Assembly: GCA_038380435.1 (NCBI GenBank)
Contig: JAWZYU010000019.1
Coordinates: forward strand, 16,951,801 to 17,015,800
Source: Ryuthela nishihirai
Taxonomy: Eukaryota; Arthropoda; Arachnida; Araneae; Heptathelidae
Reading direction: 5' to 3'
Length of the DNA stretch: 64,000 nucleotides
The notes under the pieces were generated by a model. The model was not told where the DNA came from, did not search any database, and saw nothing but the letters and a program-made list of their open reading frames with translations. The translations under genes were made by a program, and so were the position numbers. How positions within the stretch are numbered: the first letter of the stretch is position 1; every line of letters begins with the position of its first letter. Below, piece after piece: positions 32,816 to 44,052 of this stretch.

Positions 32816-35548
32816 AAATCCTTAAACAATATGTACAATGTGCATTTTAGCATCTGGCAATGCTGCAATAATTTAAAAGCTGTGAAATATCTAACCAATC
32901 ACAGCGCTATGAGTTACGTGCTGTTTTGCATATTGCACGGCACACATTTTCGCATTTCTCACGCGTGACATTAGATGTTCTCTACCGGTATCGTTATAGT
33001 CCTTTAGGATGACGTTGCCATATTATCTTAGAATAAAAGTGAATTTTCAAACTTGGAGATCTACGCGATTTTGATTGCATTGCATTTTAAGTAACAGTAG
33101 CGTCAGCGAAAAATTCTTTCAAAGAATTCCATTTCATGCGTTACATTTTTATCATTAAGTTGTTCTGTTCAAAAATTAACAAATGTTAGGGAACACAATG
33201 TTCCTTAACTTTTGCTTAATTCTCCTTTTTGTATAAAAGTTTTTCTAATTAGTTTCTTTTTGTAAAGGAAATAAAGAAAAACTGGAGCAATTTTAAATTA
33301 ACTGTATTTCCCGGATGAAGCTGACGGCTGTGAATCATGATCAGTTGGTGTCTTTGTCCCAAGTTAAAAGAATTTGTCCAAGGACAGCTAATTTACCCGA
33401 ATTATCTTCTAGAGAGGGCATTACCAACACCCTTGCTATTTTAAAATGCCTCTTCCAGTCGGGGTTATTCTCGACAAATAAGACCGCCTCAATGTGCTGA
33501 AAAGCCTGTGCTAAGATCTTGGCCCAGAGTGTTCTAATAGACTAGACCCAAACGAATAGACTGGTTTAATTTTGATTCCATTTTCTTTAGACATTATAAC
33601 GAATCTAATCATTTTTGCGTTAGAAAAATCATTTCATTATTTTCAAATCTTCACTAAAAAACTAACCATGGAATAATTTGACGGAGATGTCTTTCCTATT
33701 TGTGTTGGCTTATATCAGCATTTATGTGAAATCACGTAAATCAGGGATACCTGATTTAATCTTTTGGTACACTGTTTCTCCGATTCATTTGCAGTACGGA
33801 ACTAAATATTGAAGAACTTTAGTTATATGATGCATTTACGATATAGAAATATAAAATAAGAGTGAAACTCAAAAGAAATTTCTTTAATTTAGAGATGAAT
33901 CCATACCAAGATAGGCCAGAAGACGGAGGTGGTTGATGAGAAGAAGCAAAGGAGAAGAAGCTGGCTCTTCATCTTCTCACAGGAAGATTCTGTAAATGAT
34001 ACAAAATATCACATATAGACCTCTGGCGTTTCCCCCTTTCACTTATTGTTATATTGTACAGTTGTGCTTTATTGTGTTTAATATTTAAGTGAGAAAACTA
34101 ATATATTCATTCATGTGCTCCAAAATATGGTTTAAATATTTTTACGCATATTATGCCCAAGGGTGGTTCGCCTATCCAGGCCAACCTGTCCCTTTTTGTA
34201 CTGAGCGCAGAGTGTCGGTTAAAGGGGAAAGTCTCAACGAAGGAGAAGTGAAGTCTGCGAAGTGAGGAAAGACATCTCTCCACTCTGGGAAGATCAAGTC
34301 ACGAGTTAGCAGTACTAACAACACAACCACTTCAATTCAATAAATATTAACACTGCTGCGGGATTTTTTTACCCTAAATTATTTTTATTTTAGCTGCAAG
34401 TTTTTAAATATTGCAAATGTACTCTTGTCGCTCTTTGATTAATATTAATATTATCCTTGACTTTTGATTCACAATAGCAATATATTCACCAAATATTTAT
34501 TTATTTCGCCTGCAGTAATGCTTTAGTAGAAACGGTAGCACATAAATTGATCGGATCTATTTCTACTTTATGTTGTATGCTATAGAGTTGTAAGCGTTTA
34601 TTAGCTAGTGTGTATACGTTGAACAACGAATAGGCAGCTAATCTATGGGATGCTTACAAAGGAAGTTAAGTTCTCAGAGACATAATTGTTTTTAAGAAAA
34701 TTCAGGATTATTTTCAAAGTTATCAGATTTGATGACTACGATACACCACCAAGAAGCCTGAACAAAACAATATAAGAAATGTGCATGTGACAAATGGGCA
34801 GATATTTTTTAGCAAACTTTTTCAATTCTAGTGGATTTTTTTCACCGTAAGTAGCCTATAGCTTTCGGAAGGAACTGTCAATATCGTCAGTATAGGCTGA
34901 GTAAATCTACTAAACACAGCTGAAAAGTTTTTTGGGTGCTTTTCGATAATGGAACTTGTTGCATATCGCTTTACACTGGGAAGCTACCTGGGTGTGAACC
35001 TGGAAGAAATGCAGATTGGGGAGTATTCCTCGATATGTCTTACAGTTTGGAAGTGATTATCATCACATGAGACAATTTTTAAAGTTCTGAGAACTAGAAA
35101 AAATGCTGCTGAAAAGAGGCATTATTATGGTAGGAACCCTAAAGGAAAAGGCCATCAAGTCCCTCGAAATTCCAATAAACTAAAGGGATTGTGTAGCATT
35201 AATAATAAGCATTTAATAATAAATTATTTTGTAGCATATTCATAATAAAGTAACTCCTTTACTGATAAACCACAAATCATTTTGACTTATAATTTAACAA
35301 AAGGAATTATGGATACATTGCATAAAATGGTATTTAATTATTCGAGAAAGACGAAAACGAACAGATGTCCCATTCTTGTCGTTTTCTAACATTCCCGATA
35401 TTTCAGTGTGCAATGTCTTATTCACAAACATTAATTCAAGCTGGAATCAAATTTTTTTAAATTTACCGGTATAAATTAATTGCAGGTATAAATTTACAGT
35501 GTAATTACCGGTAAAAAAATTACAGATATAAATATGTACTACCTGTGA
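32816..35548. other. AT-rich intergenic, no gene recognised
   Basis: 2.7 kb, mostly AT-rich. A slightly GC-richer patch at 34150-34330 (GGTGGTTCGCCTATCCAGGC and following) has no open frame I recognise. Short CCGGTA-containing near-repeats occur at 35465-35545 next to the LTR. Confidence 0.5.
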
Positions 35549-36143
35549 TGTTGCTTCTTCGTTTGTTTGTCTATTGGGACCACTTAGGAACGTCCCCTCG
35601 GTTCGATCGCAATACGCGACGGGTGAAAGAGTCTTTCGGAACAAAAATCGAAGGTTTTATCACAATTGCAGGGACTGAATACTGAGGCTCCTCCCCAATA
35701 AATTGGTTCAACTTCAGCCTTTACTTTAAAATAACAAATATTTATTTAACCTTCCAAACATGCTTGATGGACGAGGACATATGCTCAATTACATAGATTA
35801 CAACCACACCAGCTTACTCTGCCTGTTCAGCTGTATTCACAGAGCCCAATGCCGTTATTACCAGTCGGCATTTCCCAGCTTTACAATTCCACGTCTTTTT
35901 GCTTTCGTCATACGACTGGCTCTGTTCTTCTCGTTGTTGCCAACCCTTTCTCTTTCTCTCTCCGCCTGACCATCTGGGAAGGCCTCCGTCCCCTCGGGGC
36001 AGTTGGGTGACCTCCGTCCCCTCGGGGCACTGCTACTTCAATTAACTCTCCAGATGCCGGGACATATGCCTATTTTGGTGAAATCCAAAATAATATACAA
36101 ATAATGAACAAAAAAAATATCTAAAAAGGCCTCTAGCCTGACA
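35549..36143 (-). repeat. 3' LTR of the gypsy element
   Basis: On the minus strand it starts TGTCAGGCTAGAGGCC and ends GAAGAAGCAACA, giving TG...CA tips. It contains a GTCGCGTATTGCGATCGAAC block near its 3' end and an AATAAAT-type signal in the middle. Against the 5' LTR it differs by a few substitutions and two indels: an extra CTCCGTCCCCTCGGGG-type duplication (about 35975-36010) and a missing AGAGGGCCTCCCACGTAG-like stretch. Confidence 0.92.
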
Positions 36144-36153
36144 CCTCCTTGCC
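36144..36153 (-). promoter_or_regulatory. Polypurine tract candidate
   Basis: On the minus strand GGCAAGGAGG directly abuts the TGTCAGG start of the 3' LTR. This is the expected position of the plus-strand DNA primer site of an LTR retrotransposon. It is short and not purely purine. Confidence 0.5.
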
Positions 36154-36567
36154 AGAAGTCAATAGTTTGTCCTGTTAACTGCTGACTAAAAAGTCAAGTT
36201 AAATGCTGAAAATTAGAGTTCATTTTCGCGTTAATCTTAGAGTTCAATGCCACAAAATTCAGAGTTCTAAGTCGCTTTATGAATTCTATAAATTCTCTGC
36301 GAATTGGCACATCTTTTGCACATCTGTGTACACTACACTTAAATATAGAAGAACTTCTAGGTATATCCCGGTGCACTGAGTCTAAATATTGTCTTTTTGC
36401 TTCAAACAAAAAAAAAACCTGTTGACTGAGGTAGTTGTCGGAGAGTACACAGTTTATAAATGAATTCTCTCACTAATAACTGTCTTTGACGAAGGTATGC
36501 CATACTGGCGGTGTTCATTCGTTCACAGGTGACATCCCATGTGAAAGGCTATGCACCCCTTTCGTGA

Positions 36568-39500
36568 CTACCTAGATATCACCTTCCCGTACATACCCTC
36601 TGATTCTACAGGCTGAAAGTCGTCGACATTGGCGTCGGCCTGACCATTTAAATTTGTAAAAGGTGTTAGTGTACCCTCCCTTAGACAATTTGGCTCATCA
36701 GTGACTTCGAGTCTAGACAATGCATCTACATGTTTGAGCTGGGAACCCGGACGATGCTCAATGGATACCTGATATTGCTGAAGAGCTAAAGATCATATTT
36801 GCAGCTTCGAACTTTGTGGACTCGCCGTTGTTAGATAGGTTAAAGGATTATGATCGGAGATAACCTTCACTGGAACACCAAATAACCACGATTCGAACTT
36901 TTTTAATCCAAAGATAATTGCGTAAGCTTCTTTATGAACGGTTGCCCACCTTCTTTGTGTGTCTGTCAATTTCTGACTGGCATAAGCTACAGGTTTGATA
37001 TTATTCTTGTCATCTGTCTGGGCGAGGCACACCCCGACTGCATAATTAGATGCGTCAACATACATTATGTAGGGTTCCCCATGCTTTGGTGCATCCAATA
37101 CTGGAGCGGTACATAACCTTTCCTTCAGGATCTGAAATGCTTTATTCGCTTCGGCTGTCCAGGTAATTCGCTCGGGAGTCTTTTTCCTAGTTAATTCTGT
37201 TAGAGGCTTTGCTATTTCCGCGAACCTGGCAATATAATCCCTATAGTACCGTCGCTCAAAAAAGTATCCGAACACTATGGTCGATTACAGAATTCAGAAA
37301 AAATATCTGGCAACAATTTTTTTAGAAATTAGTGATCTGGCAACCTTCGTGTCACGTGACACGAAGGTTGCCAGATCACTAATTTCTAAAAAAATCGTTG
37401 CCAGATATCTTTTTTGAATTCTGTAATCGACCATAGTGTTCGGATACTTTTTTGAGCGGCTGTACCCGAACAGTCCTAAAGCTCCACGGATTTCTTTCTT
37501 CGTCTTGGGGATCTGCAAACGATGTATAGCTCCAAGTTTTTCCGGGTCCGGTTTATGGGTGCCTGACCCCACTATATATCCTAGATATTTCACCGTATTT
37601 TGGGCAAAACAACATTTTGCTAAGTTTCCTGTAAGCCCTGCGTTTTCTAATTCCATTAGCACCTCTCTCAGATGCCTCATATGATCTGCCCAGGTTTCGG
37701 AATAAATGGCTACATCATCTAGATACGTTACCAAATAATCCTGATGCCCAGCTAATATGGAATTCATTATTCGTTGAAAGCAGGAAGCCGCTCCAATCAA
37801 ACCAAACGGGAGAACTTTCCATTGGTACTGAGCCTTGTGAGTAGAAAAAGCAGTTAGCGGTCTGCTTCCCTCTACCAGCTCTATCTGCCAGTACCCACGT
37901 AACAGGTCTATCGTAGAGATGTAATTAGCAGCGCCTACCTTGCATAATAGATCAGGTACATGGGCCATGGGAAAAGCATCAGGTATTGTGTAACCATTTA
38001 CCATTCTAAAATCACAGCATAACCGCATGGTCCCATCTTTTTTTGCAACACACACAATGGTATGCGTGAACTCGCTCTGTGCTGGCTCTATCATATCTGC
38101 TTCCAGCAATTCATTTACCTGTCTTTCGACTTGTTCTCGCATCGCATGTGGTACCTTGTACCTGTGTAGCGTCTTCAAATGACTGCCCTCTTTTAATCTA
38201 ATGCTATGTTGCCCTTGCTTGCATCTGCCTGGACGATTTGAAAAAAACCTCGGAAATTCGTCCAATAGCTCATGCAGCTCCTTTGCTTGCTCTGCTGACA
38301 GGTTCGGAAAAGCATGATTCATCGGCTGTAGCCCGACCTTGCTACCCCTTTCTTGTGCTGTTGCTCTAGGCGTTTCTTTTATTTCTCCAAATTCGGTATC
38401 TTCATCAAAGATCACTCCTACCACATTACAACGAGCTTTTAATCCTCTCAACCTATTCGCATGAACATGTCTGGTTGCCCCGTCTGGTAACCTTACCTCA
38501 TAACTGTGCGGAAATATGCGTCGCACTACTGTTGCTGGGGCTATCCACCTGGCATACAGCTTGTTATTTGAGTCTACCGTTAAAGCTATCACCTGATCTC
38601 CTTCTTTAAACTCCTTAACCCGAGCGCTCCTGTTGTAATAATATGCATATTTCCTTTGATTCTCTTCTGCTAGATCCTTAACCTGTGCTGCTGCTATTTC
38701 TAGCCTGATCTTCAATTCTTGAAGATATTGAGCAGCAGTAACTGGAATACCCACAGGCATGACCTGCTCGTCAGTCCAGCTATTTTTTAGGATTGAGAGT
38801 GGCCCTGTTGGTTGCCTCCCATACATCAACCGAAATGGAGATATACCGGTAGTACTGTTGGGTACCTCCCGGTACGCCCACAGTAAAAATGGCACGGCCT
38901 TGTGCCACTGCCTGGGTTCCTCTCTAATGACGTGGTGTAACATATTTTTCAAAGTCTGATTAAATCTCTCTACTAAACCATTACTTTGAGGATATCCCGG
39001 AGTAGAAAATCGAGGAGAAGCTCCAATTCTCTTTTCCTTTTCTTGAGTTAATTCTGCCGTAAAATTTGTCCCTCTATCTGTTGCGATAACAGAAGGTATA
39101 CCTGTCCGCTGAAATATTTCTAACAGAGCATCGCAGGTGTTCTTTGCTGTAAGCGATGTTAGGCATACCGCCTCAGGCCATCTAGTATGCTGATCAATCA
39201 GACACAATATGAACCTGTGCCCTTTTGCAGATGGTGGGTCTATCGGACCAATAGCATCCAGATTTACCCTTTCAAAAGGTAATTTCGGGCGCGCTATAGG
39301 TGTGATGGGGATTCTATCCTGCTTCTTGACCTTTTCCCTTAACTGACACTTCAGACAGGAGTCGCAAAACTTTCTAACATCCTTCTTGCATGAAGGCCAA
39401 AAGAATGAATATCTAATCCGCTCCTGACTCTTTTTAGCACCTAAATGACCACCAAATACGGACTCGTGTGCCAGTTCTAAAATCTTTTGACGTCTTTCAA

Positions 39501-40194
39501 ATGGTACTACAAGCTGACTCACAGACTCTCCTAATACCTTGTCCTTATGGTATAGCAAATCGTCCAAATAAAAATAGTTATTCTTCTTCTCTTTTGCTTC
39601 ATTATGGGCTATTCTAAGTGAGGGGTCATTCCTCTGCTGAATCTTAAACAGTCTCACATCACTAGTAGCGAGAGGATTTATTTCTTCGGGAGTTTCTGTT
39701 TTCGCTCCTACCTCCTCAGGCTCCTCCTCTCGTACCTCACCTTCCTGTTGATCGGCCACTTGATTAACAGCTTGTACCTTGGGCTGTATAGTCCTAGGTA
39801 CGTTTTCCTTTTTCTCTAAAAGATCACAAAATGTTTCTGCACTTAACAGTACTTCTTCCCGTAGTCCATCAACTACTGCGCATAATACGTTTACTTTTCT
39901 ACCCCTGGCCTTGGGCGAATCAGTCTCTTCTATTAGACTCAAAGCAAGCTCCTTTACCTCTGCTCGTTTCGTCTCTTCGAAGGGCTCACGTACTATTATG
40001 TGGTTCTTCACCATATGTTTTTCTTCCTCTAGCATGCCTTTTCCGACCACCGTTATCTTCGCCCCTGAATCGACCACTGCTTGCGCCGTTTTCTCGCCGC
40101 ATCTAACTCTAACCAGCTTATAATCAGCAGGAATCGTCCTCTCCCACTTAGACCTTTTCTCCCTCCTGAGAACTTCACCTAAAGGTATTTTAAC
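36568..40194 (-). pseudogene. Gypsy pol: protease-integrase-RT-RNase H
   Basis: Numbering from 40077. The protease active site VDSGAKITV is at the start. Integrase follows: a zinc-binding HESVFGGH (204-211) with CDSCLKC (238-244), then a D,D35E core with Asp274, Asp334 and Glu370 (LVERFNQ), and a basic C-terminal module to ~545. RT spans ~620-870 with VAKKDGTMRLCCDF, Asp724 and YLDD (785-788). The frame runs into a MITE at residue ~872. RNase H resumes below 37247 (YVDASNYAVGV, SDHNPLTYL) with one in-frame TGA at 36793-36795, where Trp is expected, and ends at the TAG at 36568-36570. Upstream, the frame is continuous with gag across a single TGA (40195-40197). It would process, integrate and reverse transcribe the element; it is dead here because of the MITE. 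Confidence 0.9.
37249..37462. mobile_element. Palindromic MITE (CAGTCGCTCAAAA family) inside pol
   Basis: 214 bp, inserted within a codon of the RT-RNase H linker, flanked by TA at 37247-37248 and 37463-37464. Ends read CCGTCGCTCAAAAAAGTATC and, reversed, CAGCCGCTCAAAAAAGTATC. The two halves are almost perfect inverted copies, meeting at GTGTCACGTGACAC (about 37350-37363), so the whole element can fold into one hairpin. TA duplications put it in the Tc1/mariner group. Relatives are at 60063-60343 and 61936-62004. The pol reading frame matches across the insertion if it is removed. Confidence 0.95.
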
Positions 40195-41394
40195 TCAGGC
40201 TATCATTGCCTCGCTGTTCTGCTTTACCGCCTGTGAATCAATTTCCCTCACCCGATTCACCTTTGCATGATGATTACTAGCACCGGACTCTCTTGATCGA
40301 GCTGGGCAAACACGCATCAAATGCTCCTGTGATCCGCACTTATGGCATCTTCTTATCAACCCTTGCGAACCCTTACTGCTGGGATAATTATCCGAGACAT
40401 TGCGCCTGAATCGACTGTCTGTCCTAAGATTCTCCCTTCGCTGGAAATTATTACCACGGGTATCCCCTATTCGCTGTGGCCCTCCATTCACTTTAGTAAA
40501 GCTTTTTGTCTGTTTTCTGTCCTCTCTCACACTGGCTGAGTGTACTCTGCCCACGTGGCTATTTCGTCTGCTTTTGCCCACGACTCCGCCTCTTTCTGTA
40601 CTACATAAGCATGAGTGTCTTGAGGAAGGCTATCACGTAACTTATCCGACACTATCAGGTCCATAAGCTCCTCAAATTTTGTCACCTTCCTACTGCGGAC
40701 GTAGTAATCCCAGCTATTTCTGAGTCTCGAGGCTAACTGATTATATGACTCATTCGGTTCTTTCGCGATAGTTTCAAGCTTTCTCTTGTACGCAGAGGGA
40801 GTGAGCTTAAACTCTTTTAATACAGCCTCTTTAACTTTCTTATAATTAGCAAAATCCTCTGCACTTAATTTTCGAAAACGTGATTTGCATATTTACCATC
40901 TAAAAAAGAAATGATGATTTTGCCGTGAAACTCCTCTGGTACTTCATATATCTTAAATCCCTTTCCGCTGTCTCAAAGAGATTTATCACCTCTTCTAGGT
41001 TTTTAGGCCCAGAAGACATATTTCCAGCTAACATCTTTCCCAATAATTTTATATAATTAGCCAGCCGCGCATCTGCTGGATTACTAGAAACTGCCACCGT
41101 TCGCACATCACCCCTCTCCTCGTTTGCATTCCTCATTTGCAGTTCCAGCATTCTATACTCATGCTCTCTCTCCTTTTCTCTTTCTGCCACCTCTCTCTCC
41201 TTTTCCCTTTCTGCTGCCTCTCTCTCCTTTTCCCTTTCTGCCGCCTCTCTCTCTTCCCTTCTCAGTTGCATCTCTAACCTCATCCTCTCTAATTCAAAAT
41301 CATATCCAATCCTTTCTTTAGCTCTCTGCTTTCTGGTCCCGCTCTGCAGCATATCCGTATCGTTGTCATTGCCATAATCTCTCAAACCTCTCAT
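40195..41394 (-). pseudogene. Gypsy gag with SCAN-like region and CCHC knuckle
   Basis: Structural protein of the particle, readable from about 41394. First comes a charged coiled coil in which a 9-residue EREKEREAA-type unit repeats about three times (41160-41250), then SSGPKNLEEVINLFETAERD (about 41010-40950). Frameshifts near 40950-40880 lead to a second frame (40880-40541) with LTPSAYKRKL, NESYNQLASRLRNSW, FEELMDLIVSDKLRDSLP and an EAESW end. The order and spacing resemble the SCAN domain, which is thought to derive from the capsid of Gmr1-like elements. A further frame change near 40560 leads to a CX2CX4HX4C knuckle (CHKCGSQEHLMRVC, about 40343-40302). The final TGA (40195-40197) is in frame with pol. 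Confidence 0.8.
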
Positions 41395-41920
41395 GTCTTC
41401 CGCAGCATCCGACTCTGTCTATTGTCACCTCCTCGCTTCCCCGGTCACTCCCTGAATAACCACCCTGCGCGCTATCCCTTTCTGTGACTGTGTAGCCTTG
41501 CCTTAACTCATCCCTTTCCCTATCGCGACCGCTCCTAAGCTCCATTTTAGCTCGTACAGGCCTCTGCCATATCTAACTACTCGCCCCTAGAGTAAGAGGA
41601 TACTTACCTCCGATGTGATGACAGGAACGAACCGCCTCGTCAGTCTGCCACCTGAAGCACACAGTCGGAACACTCTTGGTAGTATCAGCCTTGCGCTGGT
41701 CAGTTCCCAGTGGATGTTGAACTTTTCCGTCACCTTCACAGCTTTTTCCACAGTTCGAACGTGATGTACGATTCTTCAGCTACTTTCACAGCTATTCTAT
41801 CGCCTGAAGCATACCGCAGGACACTCTTGGCAGTATCAGCCTTGTTCTGGTCAGCTCACAATGGATGTCGGAACTCTTCCGTCACCTTCGCCGCTACTTT
41901 CACCTCTGTTGTGTACTGGC

Positions 41921-41930
41921 GGCTGCGCCA
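41921..41930 (-). promoter_or_regulatory. Primer-binding-site candidate
   Basis: On the minus strand TGGCGCAGCC lies eight bases inside the 5' LTR. TGG-starting sites at this position normally pair with a tRNA 3' end ending CCA. The cognate tRNA cannot be named from this window. Confidence 0.45.
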
Positions 41931-41938
41931 CTTTGTGT

Positions 41939-42543
41939 TGTTGCTTCTTCGTTTGTTTGTCTATTGGGACCACTTAGGAACGTCCCCTCGGTTCGATCGC
42001 AATACGCGACGGGTGAAAGAGTCTTTCGGAACAAAAATCGAAGATTTTATCACAATTGCAGGGACTCAATACTGAGGCTCCTCCCCAATAAATTGGTTCG
42101 ACTTCAGCCTTTACTTTAAAATAACAAATATTTATTTAACCTTCCAAACATGCTTAATGGGCGAGGACATATGCTCAATTACATAGATTACAACCACACC
42201 AGCTTACTCTGCCTGTTCAGCTGTATTTACAGAACCCAATGCCGTTATTACCAGTCGGCATTTCCCAGCTTTACAATTCCACGTCTTTTCGCTTTCGTCC
42301 TACGACTGGCTCTGTTCTTCTCGTTGTTGCCAACCCTTTCTCTTTCTCTCTCCACCTGACCATCTGGGAAGGCCGCTAGCAGTTGGGTGACCTCCGTCCC
42401 CTCGGGGCACTGCTACTTTAATTAACTCTCCAGATGCCTGGACAGAGGGCCTCCCACGTAGCATATGCCTATTTTGGTGAAATCCAAAATAATATACAAA
42501 TCATGAACAAAAAAAAATATCTAAAAAGGCCTCTAGCCTGACA
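41939..42543 (-). repeat. 5' LTR of the gypsy element
   Basis: 605 bp with the same TGTCAGG...GCAACA ends as the 3' LTR. It supplies promoter and polyadenylation signals for minus-strand transcription. A CTCTCTCTTTCTCTTTC-type tract (about 42330-42355) and the CCCCTCGGGG block are shared with the other LTR. Few substitutions separate the pair, so insertion is not ancient. Confidence 0.92.
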
Positions 42544-43090
42544 CTATCAAAGAAATAGTGGAAGATATCCAGGCAGAAGCACATCTGAGAGCTATATCTC
42601 GACAATACTTCACAGATAGAAAGAAAAGGTGAAAATCTCACTTGTACTAGAAAACGAATGATAAATATTCCGATAGGTACAATCAGTTTGAGAAAGTTAC
42701 TTGAAAAATCTCTCATACAATTCTGTAAAAATTGTGTTATGCTTTATCAATAACATTATAGTTCCAGTAGTTATAATAAAGGTACCTTAAATCCGAAACA
42801 TTGATTTAAGATTTTACACAAATAATTACTTATGAAATATTTATCAAAGTGATCTAAGTTAAAAACTTTGAAGAGACAAACAATTCATGTGTATGTTAGA
42901 AATTAACTATACAGTAGGATTAACATACTCATTTCAATATACTGTATTATGTTATTTATATAAACTAGGTATATTACGAGTTAGAAAATTGTATGTCTTC
43001 GTCATGTCCCACGAATTTTATATTTATTTATTTATTGATGCATTTCTATTGTACATTTATTATCGTATATATTTTTATATGTTCTTGGAA
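42544..43090. other. AT-rich intergenic
   Basis: AT-rich; the 73-codon frame at 42887-43108 is low-complexity Tyr/Phe/Leu and not supported as a gene. Confidence 0.55.
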
Positions 43091-43830
43091 ATGTTTGTGC
43101 TGGGATGACTCACGAGGTTGTTTTTCGGGTCTAAAGCTGCTCCGTGTAAGTGGTGACGAATGCCAGCAGTTGTTTATGGACGTAAATGACTAGCCTAGGG
43201 CGATAGTGCAGCGACGAGGTTAGGTCGTAGATTGGAAGCGTTAGTCTGTGCGTAGCTGTCAAGCTAAGAGGTCGTTTCGACACGCATCAAAAGGACGCCG
43301 CCTTTCTCAAAAGTAACCCTTGAAGTGAGGGTGTGATTCCAAGAGGGAATCAAGATTCTTGGAGAATCTGATAATAGTTTTTGTGGATTCAGAGTGAACC
43401 ACAGTGTAGGCAAAGGTTGCTTATCCTTTCGCCGAGTTTGAGGTCTGTCAAGTGAGAACTTGCAGAGGGGGCGATTCGCCACCTCGTTGTTAATGTTTGC
43501 AGCAACAAGGCAGGAGAGGCCCACGGAGTGGAGCTCATTCCCAGCACATATCTGTATGTATTGTGAATAAAACTGTGTCGTCCCTATCTAACTCTCGTGT
43601 AGCAATTGATGGACAGTCCCTATTCTTCATTCAACACAGTAAAGTTGAGGCATACAGTGCCACGGGCCTAAAAACCCGCGTACCTGTCTTTTCACCGAAG
43701 AGGGGGTGAAGCAACAATCGCATCGTCCTCCGGCGGCCACGACGTTTGGCTCAATCTCCATAGATCTGAGAAGGGAGAACATCACATCTGGCCCAGTCCG
43801 ATAGGATCGGAACCCCTTTGGATCATCACA
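43091..43830 (+). other. GC-richer block, possible LTR remnant
   Basis: About 740 bases clearly richer in GC than the surroundings. It contains GAATAAAACTGTGTCGTCCC (43563-43582), a polyadenylation-signal context common in LTRs, after a region without stable frames. A second LTR, TG...CA tips with a duplication, or a coding region could not be found. It may be a solo LTR or the edge of another element. Confidence 0.35.
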
Positions 43831-44052
43831 GTCTTCAAATATTTAAAAAAATATGCTGGAATGTATATCTTATTACGATATTTAACAAATATATTCGCTT
43901 TTTAACAAGTCTTATTTTAATTAATGTTCTTGCAACGTAAGATTTTAATGCAGAGACAAAATATATACTTAGTAAATAGATTTCTTTAATGCTCTACGAG
44001 AAAAAATAAAAAATGATAACTAATGAAAAAGAATTAATTAAGAATGTGTGAA

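Larger units (their letters stand above)
35549..42543 (-). mobile_element. Ty3/gypsy LTR retrotransposon, Gmr1-like order
   Basis: Two near-identical LTRs (35549-36143 and 41939-42543) bracket gag and pol on the minus strand. Translated order is gag, protease, integrase, RT, RNase H: integrase precedes RT, unlike ordinary gypsy elements and as in the Gmr1-like lineage. There is no env frame between RNase H and the 3' LTR. No target duplication is found at the outer edges (GTGA versus CTAT), so the ends may have recombined or decayed. A 214-bp MITE interrupts pol at 37249-37462. The coding region has a handful of stops and shifts. Confidence 0.9.

Noticed and set aside
36144..36567. An env gene between RNase H and the 3' LTR
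   Set aside because: Only about 420 bases, no signal peptide or membrane segment and no long frame.
39779..40123. Plus-strand 91-114-codon frames in the pol region
   Set aside because: Shadows of the minus-strand protease/pol coding sequence.
35545..42547. Target-site duplication of the gypsy element
   Set aside because: The bases outside the two LTRs (GTGA and CTAT) do not match; none is claimed.
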